DNA from: Metaruminococcus_A sp003150405
GTDB lineage: Bacteria; Bacillota; Clostridia; Oscillospirales; Ruminococcaceae
Assembly: GCA_902489745.1 (NCBI GenBank)
Contig: CABUBB010000010.1
Location: forward strand, 1-60,397
Direction of reading: 5' to 3'
Length of the DNA stretch: 60,397 nucleotides
Part shown: positions 17,596 through 24,763 of the stretch, one piece after another
Layout: every line of letters starts with the position of its first letter
Numbering within the stretch: the first letter of the stretch is position 1
Translations under genes and position numbers: made by a program
Notes under the pieces: generated by a model
Told to the model about the DNA's origin: nothing
The model's input: the letters and a program-made list of their open reading frames with translations, nothing else
Databases searched by the model: none

Positions 17596-17679
17596 CACCA
17601 TACCTTCTTTGTCTTTACAGCCCACTGCAGGCAGGCTGATGCCCATTTCATGCTTCATTCAAGAATTGGAGGAATTGCA

Positions 17680-18108
17680 ATGCCGGATTTTTTACAGAAC
17701 ACAGGCCTTTGGTATGCGCTTTTTGCTGTTGTACTCGTTGTTTTTGCCATCTTTGTCATCCGAAGCTATATGAAAAAACTCGCGCGGGGATGCTGTGGAA
17801 GCGGTGGTGACGGAACCGAACAAAAGGTCAAGGTTAGGGACCGGGACAAATCACATTATCCCTATATCGCCAAACTGGTCATTGACGGTATGGTTTGCGG
17901 TAGCTGCGCCCGTCGTATTGAAAACGCCCTCAACAAAATAGACGGTGTTTGGGCGAGCGTGGATGTCTCTGCAAAGCAGGCTACTGTACGGATGAAACAT
18001 CCTCTAAGCGATCAAATGCTGCGGGATACTGTCAATTATATTGGGGGTTATACCGTCATGCGGATCCTCTGGGAAGAAAATCGGATCGCCCAGCCGGTGG
18101 TACATTAA
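17680..18108 (+). CDS. Membrane-anchored heavy-metal-associated (HMA) domain protein
   Basis: A 142-residue protein. An N-terminal membrane helix (WYALFAVVLVVFAIFVI) precedes a Cys pair (RGCCGSGG), a charged linker, and a ferredoxin-like HMA domain (about 68-135) with the metal-binding motif MVCGSCARRIENAL. The start at 17680 follows TTGGAGG; the frame extends to 17650 without one. It sits between a DtxR-type regulator and an AraC regulator that probably controls the ATPase downstream. A metal chaperone delivering ions at the membrane is the likely role. Confidence 0.85.
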   Translation: MPDFLQNTGLWYALFAVVLVVFAIFVIRSYMKKLARGCCGSGGDGTEQKVKVRDRDKSHYPYIAKLVIDGMVCGSCARRIENALNKIDGVWASVDVSAKQATVRMKHPLSDQMLRDTVNYIGGYTVMRILWEENRIAQPVVH

Positions 18109-18491
18109 ACACAGCAGCTGAGCGCACGCACGTGACGCTAATTGATTTGGGGCGTTCCGAATCGACTGTCTAGTTCTAGGCGCCATTTCTCGAATCGAAT
18201 GGTTTCCACACATTAACTTGGAACACTGCCTTTCCTAAACGACGGTTTTATCCGGGAAGCAGAGTCGCCATTCCGTTATTTCCCTAAAATGCAGCTTGAA
18301 AAACAGCAGTGAATCGAGGTCCTTTGTATGCGAACAACCGGTCAATTTCTTGTTCATCTTTCATCCCTTCTGTCCCTTTCAATAATAACGAAAATAGCCT
18401 CCCACTTTCCCAGGAGGCTATTTACTCCTTTTTCTTGTTTATCCGTATCCCTGGATATCCAGAACAATCGGCACTGCATGGAGAAAGCAGG
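18109..18491. other. Intergenic region before the AraC gene, with a hairpin
   Basis: No gene. At 18392-18423 AAATAGCCTCC pairs with GGAGGCTATTT and is followed by ACTCCTTTTTC, a terminator-like structure 69 bp before the AraC start. It may end readthrough from the HMA gene or act as an attenuator for the regulator. Confidence 0.55.
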
Positions 18492-19484
18492 ATGAAATCA
18501 ACCCAGAACCAGCCAATCTTCTATGGCAACGACGTACAGGTTACCATCAAAGATGCCGAATGCACCATCTACCGGCTTGCCGACGAAACCGGAAGCGTTG
18601 TTATGACGAGCTACCAGGTGTTTCCCGGCATCCATCTAATTTACAACAATGTTCATATGCAGCAGTACTGCATGGAGCACCACAAATTCAGAAACGCCTT
18701 TGAAATCAATCACTGCCGCGAAGGTCGGATTGAATGCGAGGTCAAAAACGAATTTTTTTACCTTTCTCCCGGCGATGTCTCTATCAACCGCAAAAATGGC
18801 ACTGGGAATTCCTCCTACTTTCCCATCGGTCATTACCATGGTGTCTCCATTCTCATCGACGCCGACCGTGCACCACCCTGTCTTTCCTGTTTTTTGGACG
18901 ATGTCAATGTCGAACCTTCTGTCCTCATTCAAAAGTTTTGCAGCGGCACTGCCTGTTTTGTCATGCGCGCCAAGCCCTGCCTGGAACATATTTTTTCCGA
19001 GCTGTATTCGGTGCCGGAATGTATTCGCAAAGGTTACTTTAAGGTCAAAGTGCTGGAACTCCTGCTCTTTTTGAGCAGCCTGGATCTTGCTGAAAACCAG
19101 GCGGAACAGCGCAGCATTTCCAAAACACAGGTTCTGCTGGCAAAACAGGCCTGCAAGTTTATCTCTGCCCATCTAGGCGCTCATATCACCATTGACCAAC
19201 TGTCTGAGGTATTTCACGTTTCACCCACCCAGCTCAAAAACAGTTTCAAAGGGGTATTCGGGGGTTCGGTTTACGCCTACATCCGCGCCCAAAAGATGCA
19301 TGCAGCCGCTCTCATGCTGAAGCAAACCAATTATACCATTCTGGATATTGCCGGCCGTTTCGGCTACGACAACGGCAGTAAGTTTGCAAATGCCTTCCGC
19401 GCCGTTATGGGAATGACCCCACACCAGTTCCGGCAGAACGCCCATGAACTGCAGAGCGGCAATTTTTCCAACAACGTTGTGTAG
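18492..19484 (+). CDS. AraC-family transcriptional regulator
   Basis: A 330-residue protein. The N-terminal part (about 1-220) is a cupin-like sensing region, and the C-terminal 100 residues carry the two helix-turn-helix motifs (ITIDQLSEVFHVSPTQLKNSF; ILDIAGRFGYDNGSKFANAFRAVMGMTPHQFR). The start at 18492 follows GGAGAAAGCAGG; the frame extends to 18309 without support. It immediately precedes the small-peptide/DUF6110/P-type ATPase operon, whose promoter carries an element shared with a second promoter at 23.6 kb. I infer it activates both. Confidence 0.9.
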   Translation: MKSTQNQPIFYGNDVQVTIKDAECTIYRLADETGSVVMTSYQVFPGIHLIYNNVHMQQYCMEHHKFRNAFEINHCREGRIECEVKNEFFYLSPGDVSINRKNGTGNSSYFPIGHYHGVSILIDADRAPPCLSCFLDDVNVEPSVLIQKFCSGTACFVMRAKPCLEHIFSELYSVPECIRKGYFKVKVLELLLFLSSLDLAENQAEQRSISKTQVLLAKQACKFISAHLGAHITIDQLSEVFHVSPTQLKNSFKGVFGGSVYAYIRAQKMHAAALMLKQTNYTILDIAGRFGYDNGSKFANAFRAVMGMTPHQFRQNAHELQSGNFSNNVV

Positions 19485-19490
19485 AAAGCA

Positions 19491-19505
19491 TTTACAACTT
19501 GTAAA
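19491..19505. promoter_or_regulatory. 15-bp perfect palindrome upstream of the ATPase operon promoter
   Basis: TTTACAACTTGTAAA is a perfect palindrome around one base, starting 6 bp after the AraC stop codon and 41 bp upstream of the -10 box. It is a candidate operator, though a weak hairpin is possible. Confidence 0.45.
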
Positions 19506-19506
19506 A

Positions 19507-19551
19507 TTTTGTCTGAATGGAGCAGAATTTTCTTTCAAACGTCCCTATAAT
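19507..19551 (+). promoter_or_regulatory. Promoter of the small peptide/DUF6110/ATPase operon, activator type
   Basis: A TATAAT -10 (19546-19551) lacks a consensus -35. Instead TTTTGTCTGAATGGAGC ends at 19523, leaving exactly 22 bp to the -10. The same word at the same spacing occurs at 23663-23698. This is typical of activator-dependent promoters, with AraC (18492) the likely activator. Confidence 0.6.
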
Positions 19552-19575
19552 TTATGAGATGAGGATGGTGGTTTT

Positions 19576-19656
19576 ATGAAAAAACATAAGATTTTCGCCT
19601 GGCTCACGGTGGCTTGTTTTCTAGCCACAATCTTAACCGGGTACAAAAGACGTTAG
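19576..19656 (+). CDS. Small single-helix membrane peptide, 26 residues
   Basis: MKKHK, then a hydrophobic helix (FAWLTVACFLATILTG), then YKRR. GGATGGTGG precedes the ATG. The stop codon overlaps the ribosome site of the DUF6110 gene (TTAGGAGG), so translation of the two is probably coupled. It is the first gene after the activator-type promoter. A regulatory or accessory subunit of the ATPase is plausible. Confidence 0.65.
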   Translation: MKKHKIFAWLTVACFLATILTGYKRR

Positions 19657-19668
19657 GAGGAATCTTTT

Positions 19669-19950
19669 ATGAAAGCAATTTGGGGAAAAGCTGCGCTGTT
19701 TGCAGGCGGCGTTTTATTTGGAACGGCAGGTGTAAAACTTTTAAGCAGCAAAGACGCTAAAAAGGCCTATACACATGCCACGGCCGCAGCTCTCCGGGCA
19801 AAAGAGTCAGTTATGACGACTGTAACGAAAATGAGAGAAAATGCGGATGACATTCTCGCCGATGCAAAAGAAATCAATGAAAAACGCGCAGAAACAGAAG
19901 CGGAAATTATTGAGGACGCTGCGAACGGAGAATCCGCTTTCAAAGCTTAG
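19669..19950 (+). CDS. DUF6110 family protein
   Basis: A 93-residue protein with a glycine-rich hydrophobic N-terminus (ALFAGGVLFGTAGVKLLSSKDAKK) and a long amphipathic charged helix (about 35-85: KESVMTTVTKMRENADDILADAKEINEKRAETEAEII). The pattern matches DUF6110, which commonly precedes a P-type ATPase in Clostridia. The AGGAGG site is strong. It probably sits at the membrane next to the ATPase; its biochemical role is unknown. Confidence 0.8.
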   Translation: MKAIWGKAALFAGGVLFGTAGVKLLSSKDAKKAYTHATAAALRAKESVMTTVTKMRENADDILADAKEINEKRAETEAEIIEDAANGESAFKA

Positions 19951-20018
19951 AGGAAAAAATCGTAAAATACCAGGGGAAGCTGCCAATGGGCGGCTTCCCT
20001 TTTCTCGCGGAGGACGAT

Positions 20019-22094
20019 ATGAAATGTAAAATACTCCATGAATCCGCCGGTCGGCTCCGGGTGCATATCGTGCAGCCCCGCATGACCCTTCGCCAAGCGG
20101 ATCTGCTGGAATACTATATGAAAAAGGTGGACGGTGTTGTTGACGTCAAGGTCTACGACCGCACGGGGGATGCCGTCATCTCCTACCTTGCAGAGCGCAA
20201 AGTTGTGCTGCATGCCCTCGCCGCCTTTTCCTACGACTCGGCCGATATTCAGGCCCTTGTTCCGGAACATACCGGACGCGCGCTCAACCGCAAATACGAG
20301 GATAAACTCGTTTCCACCGTCCTGTGGCGTGCTTTCAGCCGGCTGTTCCTGCCCATGCCGATCCGTATTGCACTTGCGGCCTGCAAATCGATCCGCCACC
20401 TTTGGACAGGGATCAAAGCGCTGCTGCACGGCCGACTCGATGTTGCGGTACTGGACGCCACCGCCGTGACTGTTTCCATACTGCGCGGCGATTATAACAC
20501 CGCTGCCTCCATTATGTTTCTGCTCAAAATTGGGGGAATTTTGGAGGAATGGACTCACAAAAAATCGGTCGATGATCTAGCGCGCACCATGTCGCTGAAG
20601 GTCGAACAGGTCTGGATCAAGGCAGATGGCCAGGAAATTCTGGTGCCGCTTCATGAAGTGCAGGTGGGAGACTTCATTGTTGTGCGCACCGGCAATATGG
20701 TACCGCTTGACGGCAAAGTGGCGGACGGAGAGGCAAGTATTAACCAAGCTTCCATCACCGGCGAATCCCTTCCGGTACGGAAGGAACCAGGCAGCTATGT
20801 TTACGCTGGTACCGTTGTAGAAGAGGGGGAAATTGTCCTGTCGGTGGATAAAATCTCCGGTGACGGCCGGTATGACAAGATTGTCCGAATGATTGAAGAA
20901 TCCGAACGGCTAAAATCCACGACCGAGAACAAGGCTGCAAAGCTGGCGGATAAACTGGTTCCGTACAGTTTGGGCGGCACCCTTCTCACCTACTTGCTGA
21001 CCCGCAGCGTGACAAAGGCGCTTTCCATCCTAATGGTGGATTTCTCCTGTGCTTTGAAGCTCTCTATGCCGCTTGCTGTTCTTTCGGCTATGCGGGAAAG
21101 CAGTTACTATAACATCTCGGTCAAAGGCGGCCGTTTCCTGGAGGCGGTCTCGCAGGCAGACACCATTGTTTTTGACAAAACCGGCACCTTAACCCATGCC
21201 TCGCCGCGGGTTGCAAAAATAATCCCTTTTGGCGGACAGGACGAAAATGAACTGCTGCGGCTGGCCGCCTGCCTGGAGGAGCACTATCCCCATTCTATGG
21301 CAAATGCTGTTGTTGCAGAAGCAAAGCGCCGTGGACTCCGCCATGAAGAGCGTCATTCCAAGGTGGAGTATGTTGTCGCACACGGCATTTCCAGCGTAGT
21401 AGAACAACAAAAGGTAGTCATTGGCAGCTATCATTTTGTTTTTCAGGATGAGCACTGCCATGTGCCTGAAGAAGACCAGAAAATTTTTGACGCTCTTCCG
21501 GAAGAATACTCCCATCTCTATCTGGCGGTTTCCGGGCGCCTGGCGGCGGTCATCTGCATTGAGGACCCGCTGCGGGAGGAAGCTTCCGCCGTCATCACCA
21601 GCCTGAAAAAGCTCGGCGTGAGCAAGGTCGTTATGATGACCGGCGACAGCGAGCGCACCGCTAAGGCGGTAGCAAAGGCGGTTGGCGCCGACGAATACTA
21701 CGCCGAAGTTCTCCCGGAGGACAAGGCAAACTTCATTAAGGCGGAACACGCCGCCGGACGCAAGGTGCTTATGATTGGCGACGGTATCAATGACTCTCCC
21801 GCCCTTTCTGAATCCGATGCGGGTATCGCCATTAGCAGCGGTGCCGCCATTGCACGGGAGATTGCCGATATCACCATCTCTGCCGACGATCTTTTCGCTC
21901 TGGTCACCCTAAAATCCATCAGTGATGCCTTAATGGAGCGTATTCAGAAAAATTACCGCTTTATCATTGCCTTTAACCTTCTGCTTATTTGCCTCGGCGT
22001 CACCGGAGTGCTGCCGCCAGCTATGTCAGCACTGCTGCATAATGCCTCAACACTTGGTATCAGCCTAAGGAGCATGACTAACCTGCTCAGCTGA
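20019..22094 (+). CDS. P1B-type heavy-metal-translocating ATPase with an atypical metal motif
   Basis: A 691-residue ATP-driven metal transporter. It has an N-terminal HMA-like domain without CxxC (about 1-75), actuator motif TGES, phosphorylation site D386 in DKTGTLT, HP motif (EEHYPHSMA), MTGDS, and hinge GDGINDSPALSESDAGIAIS. In the sixth helix the usual CPC is replaced by VDFSCALKLSMP (C344 retained, CP lost), so the ion is not the usual copper or zinc case. Few membrane helices are visible before the actuator. The start at 20019 follows GCGGAGG. The iron context suggests efflux of iron or manganese, which is inference only. Confidence 0.9.
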   Translation: MKCKILHESAGRLRVHIVQPRMTLRQADLLEYYMKKVDGVVDVKVYDRTGDAVISYLAERKVVLHALAAFSYDSADIQALVPEHTGRALNRKYEDKLVSTVLWRAFSRLFLPMPIRIALAACKSIRHLWTGIKALLHGRLDVAVLDATAVTVSILRGDYNTAASIMFLLKIGGILEEWTHKKSVDDLARTMSLKVEQVWIKADGQEILVPLHEVQVGDFIVVRTGNMVPLDGKVADGEASINQASITGESLPVRKEPGSYVYAGTVVEEGEIVLSVDKISGDGRYDKIVRMIEESERLKSTTENKAAKLADKLVPYSLGGTLLTYLLTRSVTKALSILMVDFSCALKLSMPLAVLSAMRESSYYNISVKGGRFLEAVSQADTIVFDKTGTLTHASPRVAKIIPFGGQDENELLRLAACLEEHYPHSMANAVVAEAKRRGLRHEERHSKVEYVVAHGISSVVEQQKVVIGSYHFVFQDEHCHVPEEDQKIFDALPEEYSHLYLAVSGRLAAVICIEDPLREEASAVITSLKKLGVSKVVMMTGDSERTAKAVAKAVGADEYYAEVLPEDKANFIKAEHAAGRKVLMIGDGINDSPALSESDAGIAISSGAAIAREIADITISADDLFALVTLKSISDALMERIQKNYRFIIAFNLLLICLGVTGVLPPAMSALLHNASTLGISLRSMTNLLS

Positions 22095-22106
22095 ATGTGT
22101 CCGTTT

Positions 22107-22151
22107 GGAGCCTTTTCCCGCCTGAATGGAGCGGAGAAGGCTCCTTTTTTT
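22107..22151 (+). terminator. Terminator of the ATPase operon
   Basis: GGAGCCTTTTCC (22107-22118) pairs with GGAGAAGGCTCC (22133-22144), followed by TTTTTTT. Confidence 0.9.
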
Positions 22152-22209
22152 GGCTATACTCAATCTTGTGAGGTATGATACTATTGACTGCGTTTTTTAA
22201 CGTCAAAAG

Positions 22210-22223
22210 TTAGTTTTGGCTAA
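22210..22223. promoter_or_regulatory. Third TTAG-N6-CTAA operator, before DUF2325
   Basis: TTAG-TTTTGG-CTAA matches the spacing of the two feo operators. It lies 24 bp before the GTG start of the DUF2325 gene. A possible promoter TTGGCT-18-TATGAT (22150-22179) would place the operator near +25. Confidence 0.6.
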
Positions 22224-22246
22224 TTCAAGCACAAGGAGATGATTCT

Positions 22247-22528
22247 GTGAGTGTCGTCATCATTGGCGGCAACGAATGCATGGTACGTCAGTACACCGAT
22301 CTGTGCCGCGCTTATCGCTGCCGTGCCAAAGTTTTTACCAAAATGAAGGACGGGCTGAAAAACAAAATTGGTTCGCCGGATTTACTTGTACTCTTCACGG
22401 GCACCATGTCCCATAAAATGATGCGCTGTGCTTTGAGCGAAACCAAAGGACGCGGTACCATTATAGCCCGCTCCCACTCCAGTTCTATGTCGGCACTCAA
22501 GGATATTCTTGAGACTCACGCCGGATAA
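22247..22528 (+). CDS. DUF2325 domain protein
   Basis: A 93-residue protein with a Rossmann-like beginning (SVVIIGGNECMVRQYTDLC) and a conserved HKMMRCAL...GRGTIIARSHSSSMSALKDIL ending, the DUF2325 pattern. It starts at GTG behind AAGGAG. The His, Cys and Ser positions resemble a metal or redox site. It begins a three-gene run (DUF2325, DUF3793, flavodoxin) that recurs near iron-uptake genes in Clostridia. Function unknown. Confidence 0.85.
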   Translation: MSVVIIGGNECMVRQYTDLCRAYRCRAKVFTKMKDGLKNKIGSPDLLVLFTGTMSHKMMRCALSETKGRGTIIARSHSSSMSALKDILETHAG

Positions 22529-22538
22529 GGGGGGCTCT

Positions 22539-23090
22539 ATGCCGGAAGAATTGATTATCCAGCATTGTTCCCCCACCCTTGCAGGGTTAAAAACTGGGAA
22601 TCTGTTCACCAGTTTCTATTCTTCAAAAGAAGAAATCAAAACAAGTGTACGCAGGCTCAACCGCCTTTTGGTTCCTAAAGGGCTTCGTATCCTCCCACTG
22701 CGTTATGCCGGCGGAAAGGCATTAATCTATGTCTACCGCCCCGCACGGCTCCAACAGGATTTGACCAATTATTTTGCCTGCAGCCTGCTGCGGGAAAAGG
22801 GATATCCCTGCGGCCACCCGGAGCGCTGTGTTGCACAACTCATACGGAACCTGCGGGACAGTAAGGATTTTCCCCATGAGATTGGGCTGTTTCTAGGTTA
22901 TCCGCCCGAAGATGTGCAAGGGTTTATCCAGGACACAACCGGATGCTGCAAATGCACCGGCTACTGGAAGGTGTACGGAGACCCGGAACGGGCGCAGAAG
23001 CTCTTCCGCCAATATAAAAAATGCACCGATGTTTATTATGCACATTGGTCCAAAGGAACATCCATTGAACGGCTCACCGTAGCTGTTTGA
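22539..23090 (+). CDS. DUF3793 family protein
   Basis: A 183-residue protein. The start at 22539 follows a GGGGGG site, only 10 nt after the previous stop. The family pattern is visible: HCSPTLAGLKTGNLF near the N-terminus, RRLNRLLVPKGLRILPLRY, LIYVYRP, then FPHEIGLFLGYPPEDVQGFI and CKCTGYWKVYGDPERAQKLFRQYKKC. The genes are commonly found beside flavodoxins and Feo systems. No catalytic activity is known to me. Confidence 0.9.
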   Translation: MPEELIIQHCSPTLAGLKTGNLFTSFYSSKEEIKTSVRRLNRLLVPKGLRILPLRYAGGKALIYVYRPARLQQDLTNYFACSLLREKGYPCGHPERCVAQLIRNLRDSKDFPHEIGLFLGYPPEDVQGFIQDTTGCCKCTGYWKVYGDPERAQKLFRQYKKCTDVYYAHWSKGTSIERLTVAV

Positions 23091-23129
23091 TTGATCGATA
23101 ATTCCATTCAGAAAGGTTGATTGAAACAA

Positions 23130-23555
23130 ATGAGTAAAGTTGCAGTGGTTTATTGGAGCGGCACCGGAAACACCGAGGCAATGGCCTACGCCGTCGAGCA
23201 GGGCGCAAAAGGCAAAGGAGCCGAGGCCTCGGTATTTACCTGTTCCGCATTTGACGCTTCTATGATGGATGAATTTGACGCCATTGCCTTTGGCTGCCCA
23301 GCCATGGGGGATGAAGTCCTGGAGGAAAGTGAATTTGAACCCATGTTCTCCTCCTGTGAAGCCAAGTTGAGCGGCAAAAAAATTGCATTGTTCGGCTCCT
23401 ACGGCTGGGGTGACGGCGAATGGATGCGCAACTGGGAGCAAACCTGCTCTGCAGCAGGCGCGGTTCTGGCTTGTGACAGCGTCATCTGCACCGATTCTCC
23501 GGATGACGACGCAGTTGCCGCCTGCCGTGCGCTTGGCGAAACGCTTGCCGGTTAA
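23130..23555 (+). CDS. Flavodoxin
   Basis: A short-chain flavodoxin of about 141 residues. The phosphate-binding loop is SGTGNTEAMA and the FMN-binding loops are FGCPAMGDEV and GSYGWGDGEWM. It is an electron carrier that can replace ferredoxin under iron shortage, which suits the operator upstream of this operon. The start is uncertain: ATG 23130 (MSKVAVVYW) is chosen by homology length, while TTG 23121 is closer to the GAAAGG site. Confidence 0.93.
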   Translation: MSKVAVVYWSGTGNTEAMAYAVEQGAKGKGAEASVFTCSAFDASMMDEFDAIAFGCPAMGDEVLEESEFEPMFSSCEAKLSGKKIALFGSYGWGDGEWMRNWEQTCSAAGAVLACDSVICTDSPDDDAVAACRALGETLAG

Positions 23556-23580
23556 TCCGCCATTTTCGTACAAATCTGTA

Positions 23581-23617
23581 CAGGCCCCTCCAAAATGCTA
23601 TGGGGCCTGTTTTCTTT
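23581..23617 (+). terminator. Terminator after the flavodoxin operon
   Basis: CAGGCCCC (23581-23588) pairs with GGGGCCTG (23602-23609), followed by TTTTCTTTG. Confidence 0.9.
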
Positions 23618-23633
23618 GTTCAGAATCATTCTT

Positions 23634-23698
23634 TTTGTCCGAATGGAGCCGGATTGTGTATAAATGGAGCAAGACCTGCCCGACTGCCGGAATACAAT
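23634..23698 (+). promoter_or_regulatory. Activator-type promoter with two AATGGAGC direct repeats
   Basis: TTTTTGTCCGAATGGAGC ends at 23649 and a second AAATGGAGC spans 23662-23670, exactly 21 bp later. From there 22 bp lead to the -10 TACAAT (23693-23698). Word and spacing match the ATPase operon promoter at 19507-19551. Repeats 21 bp apart on one DNA face suit an AraC-type dimer. Confidence 0.65.
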
Positions 23699-23704
23699 CA
23701 AGCT

Positions 23705-23850
23705 GTAAGGAGCCAAGGAGCTTCAAAACCCCAGTACCCCCCACCGATAGGTAAGAAGGAAAACGAGGGGAGTAAAAGGGCGGTCCAATCTATCCAGGCT
23801 GTTCTGAAATACCAGAAGTAAAACCGTCGCCTTTTGGACCGTCCGTTTTT
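23705..23850 (+). ncRNA. Candidate small RNA, about 145 nt, in the metal island
   Basis: Between the activator-type promoter (-10 at 23693) and a strong terminator (11-bp stem 23778-23788 with 23834-23844, then GTTTTT) there is no ATG and no open frame of note. The transcript would carry purine-rich words (GGAGCCAAGGAGC), a C-rich segment (ACCCCAGTACCCCCCACC, 23728-23747 region) and an inner hairpin TTCTG/CAGAA. C-rich single strands that pair with ribosome sites are known from iron-sparing RNAs such as FsrA of Bacillus. The RNA and its targets are inferred; a leader for a lost gene is the alternative. Confidence 0.5.
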
Positions 23851-23924
23851 AGATTGTGAGCAGGTATCAAACTTTCTTTCTAACTGCCTGCTCCTTGTGC
23901 CAGTGAAAACGGTTACAAAACAAA

Positions 23925-23960
23925 CCCGTGCATAAAATGATGCACGGGTTTTCTGTTTTT
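23925..23960. terminator. Bidirectional terminator
   Basis: CCCGTGCA (23925-23932) pairs with TGCACGGG (23941-23948). Plus-strand TTTTCTGTTTTT follows, and the minus strand reads TTTGTTTTG after the stem. It can close the minus-strand DtxR gene as well. Confidence 0.85.
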
Positions 23961-24040
23961 ACATATTCACCAAATGCACACCGGCAAAAGCCCAAGCGGT
24001 GCATACTCTCTAACTGCCACTCATTTTCGGCATCCATCAA

Positions 24041-24415
24041 TTATCCTTTCCCATTTTTCCTTGCGTGCGCCTTAATGGCCTCAAAGCTTTCGGTGCTGAT
24101 GACATGTTCAATCCGGCAGGCGTCTTCAACGGCAACGTCACGGGAAACACCCAGTGCGGTCAGCCAGTCTGAAAGAAGCGTGTGGCGTTCGTACATTTTC
24201 TCCGCGATTTCACGTCCTTTGTCCCTCAGCGAAATGTATCCGTTCGGATCCATTTCAATATAGCCATTTTCCCGCAGGTTTTTCATGGCAACGCTGACAC
24301 TCGGTTTGGAGTACTCCAGCTCGTTGACAATATCAATGGAGCGCACATATCCTTTTCGATTGTGCAGGATGAGGATCGTTTCAAGGTAGTTTTCTGCAGA
24401 TTCCTGAATCTTCAT
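24041..24415 (-). CDS. DtxR/MntR-family metal-dependent regulator
   Basis: A 124-residue protein with an N-terminal winged helix (SAENYLETILILHNRKGYVRSIDIVNELEYSKPSVSVAMKNLRENGYI) and the start of the metal-binding/dimerisation helices (ERHTLLSDWLTALGVSRDVAVEDACRIEHVIS). The H, E and C residues usual in the metal site are present. It is a full-length short-form MntR-like protein. It faces the metal island from the other strand and is a second candidate, beside 17155, for the TTAG-N6-CTAA sites. Manganese versus iron cannot be decided from sequence. Confidence 0.93.
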   Translation of the reverse strand: MKIQESAENYLETILILHNRKGYVRSIDIVNELEYSKPSVSVAMKNLRENGYIEMDPNGYISLRDKGREIAEKMYERHTLLSDWLTALGVSRDVAVEDACRIEHVISTESFEAIKAHARKNGKG

Positions 24416-24763
24416 AATATCACCGACTTTGTCTTATATTCATTGTCCGGATTATCTTTAGTATACCACATGGCTCTGGGAATCATCAAGCCAAAAGAAA
24501 TGGCAGAACCTAGAACAAGATTTGACCGAACTGTGATCGCATGTCCAGCCGGATACCCTCAAAAAAGGAGCTTCGCTCAAACCGCCCCCGAGTCAATCCC
24601 ACTGTTTCCGGGAGAACAGCAGACCATTTTAAACTTTTTTAAAGCTCTGGTATTCCCCCGGTTCTTCGGCCCAGCACCGTTTCACACAGAGGCAAATTTG
24701 CACCAGACGGCACATTCCGCCAAAAACAACTCCGTTTTTCAGCGGTTCTGCTACCCTTTCCGG
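24416..24763. other. Intergenic region, nothing recognised
   Basis: It lies between the start of the MntR-like gene and the end of the serine hydrolase, both on the minus strand. TATACT and TATAAG words near 24430-24470 (minus strand) could be the regulator's promoter. I see no gene, clear operator or strong terminator. Confidence 0.4.

Noticed and set aside
22107..22144. A further GAATGGAGC word near the ATPase stop codon
   Set aside because: It sits in the loop of the operon terminator with no -10 at 22 bp, so I do not count it as an activator site.
23928..24263. 111-codon plus-strand open frame
   Set aside because: It is antisense to the MntR-like gene and begins inside a bidirectional terminator.
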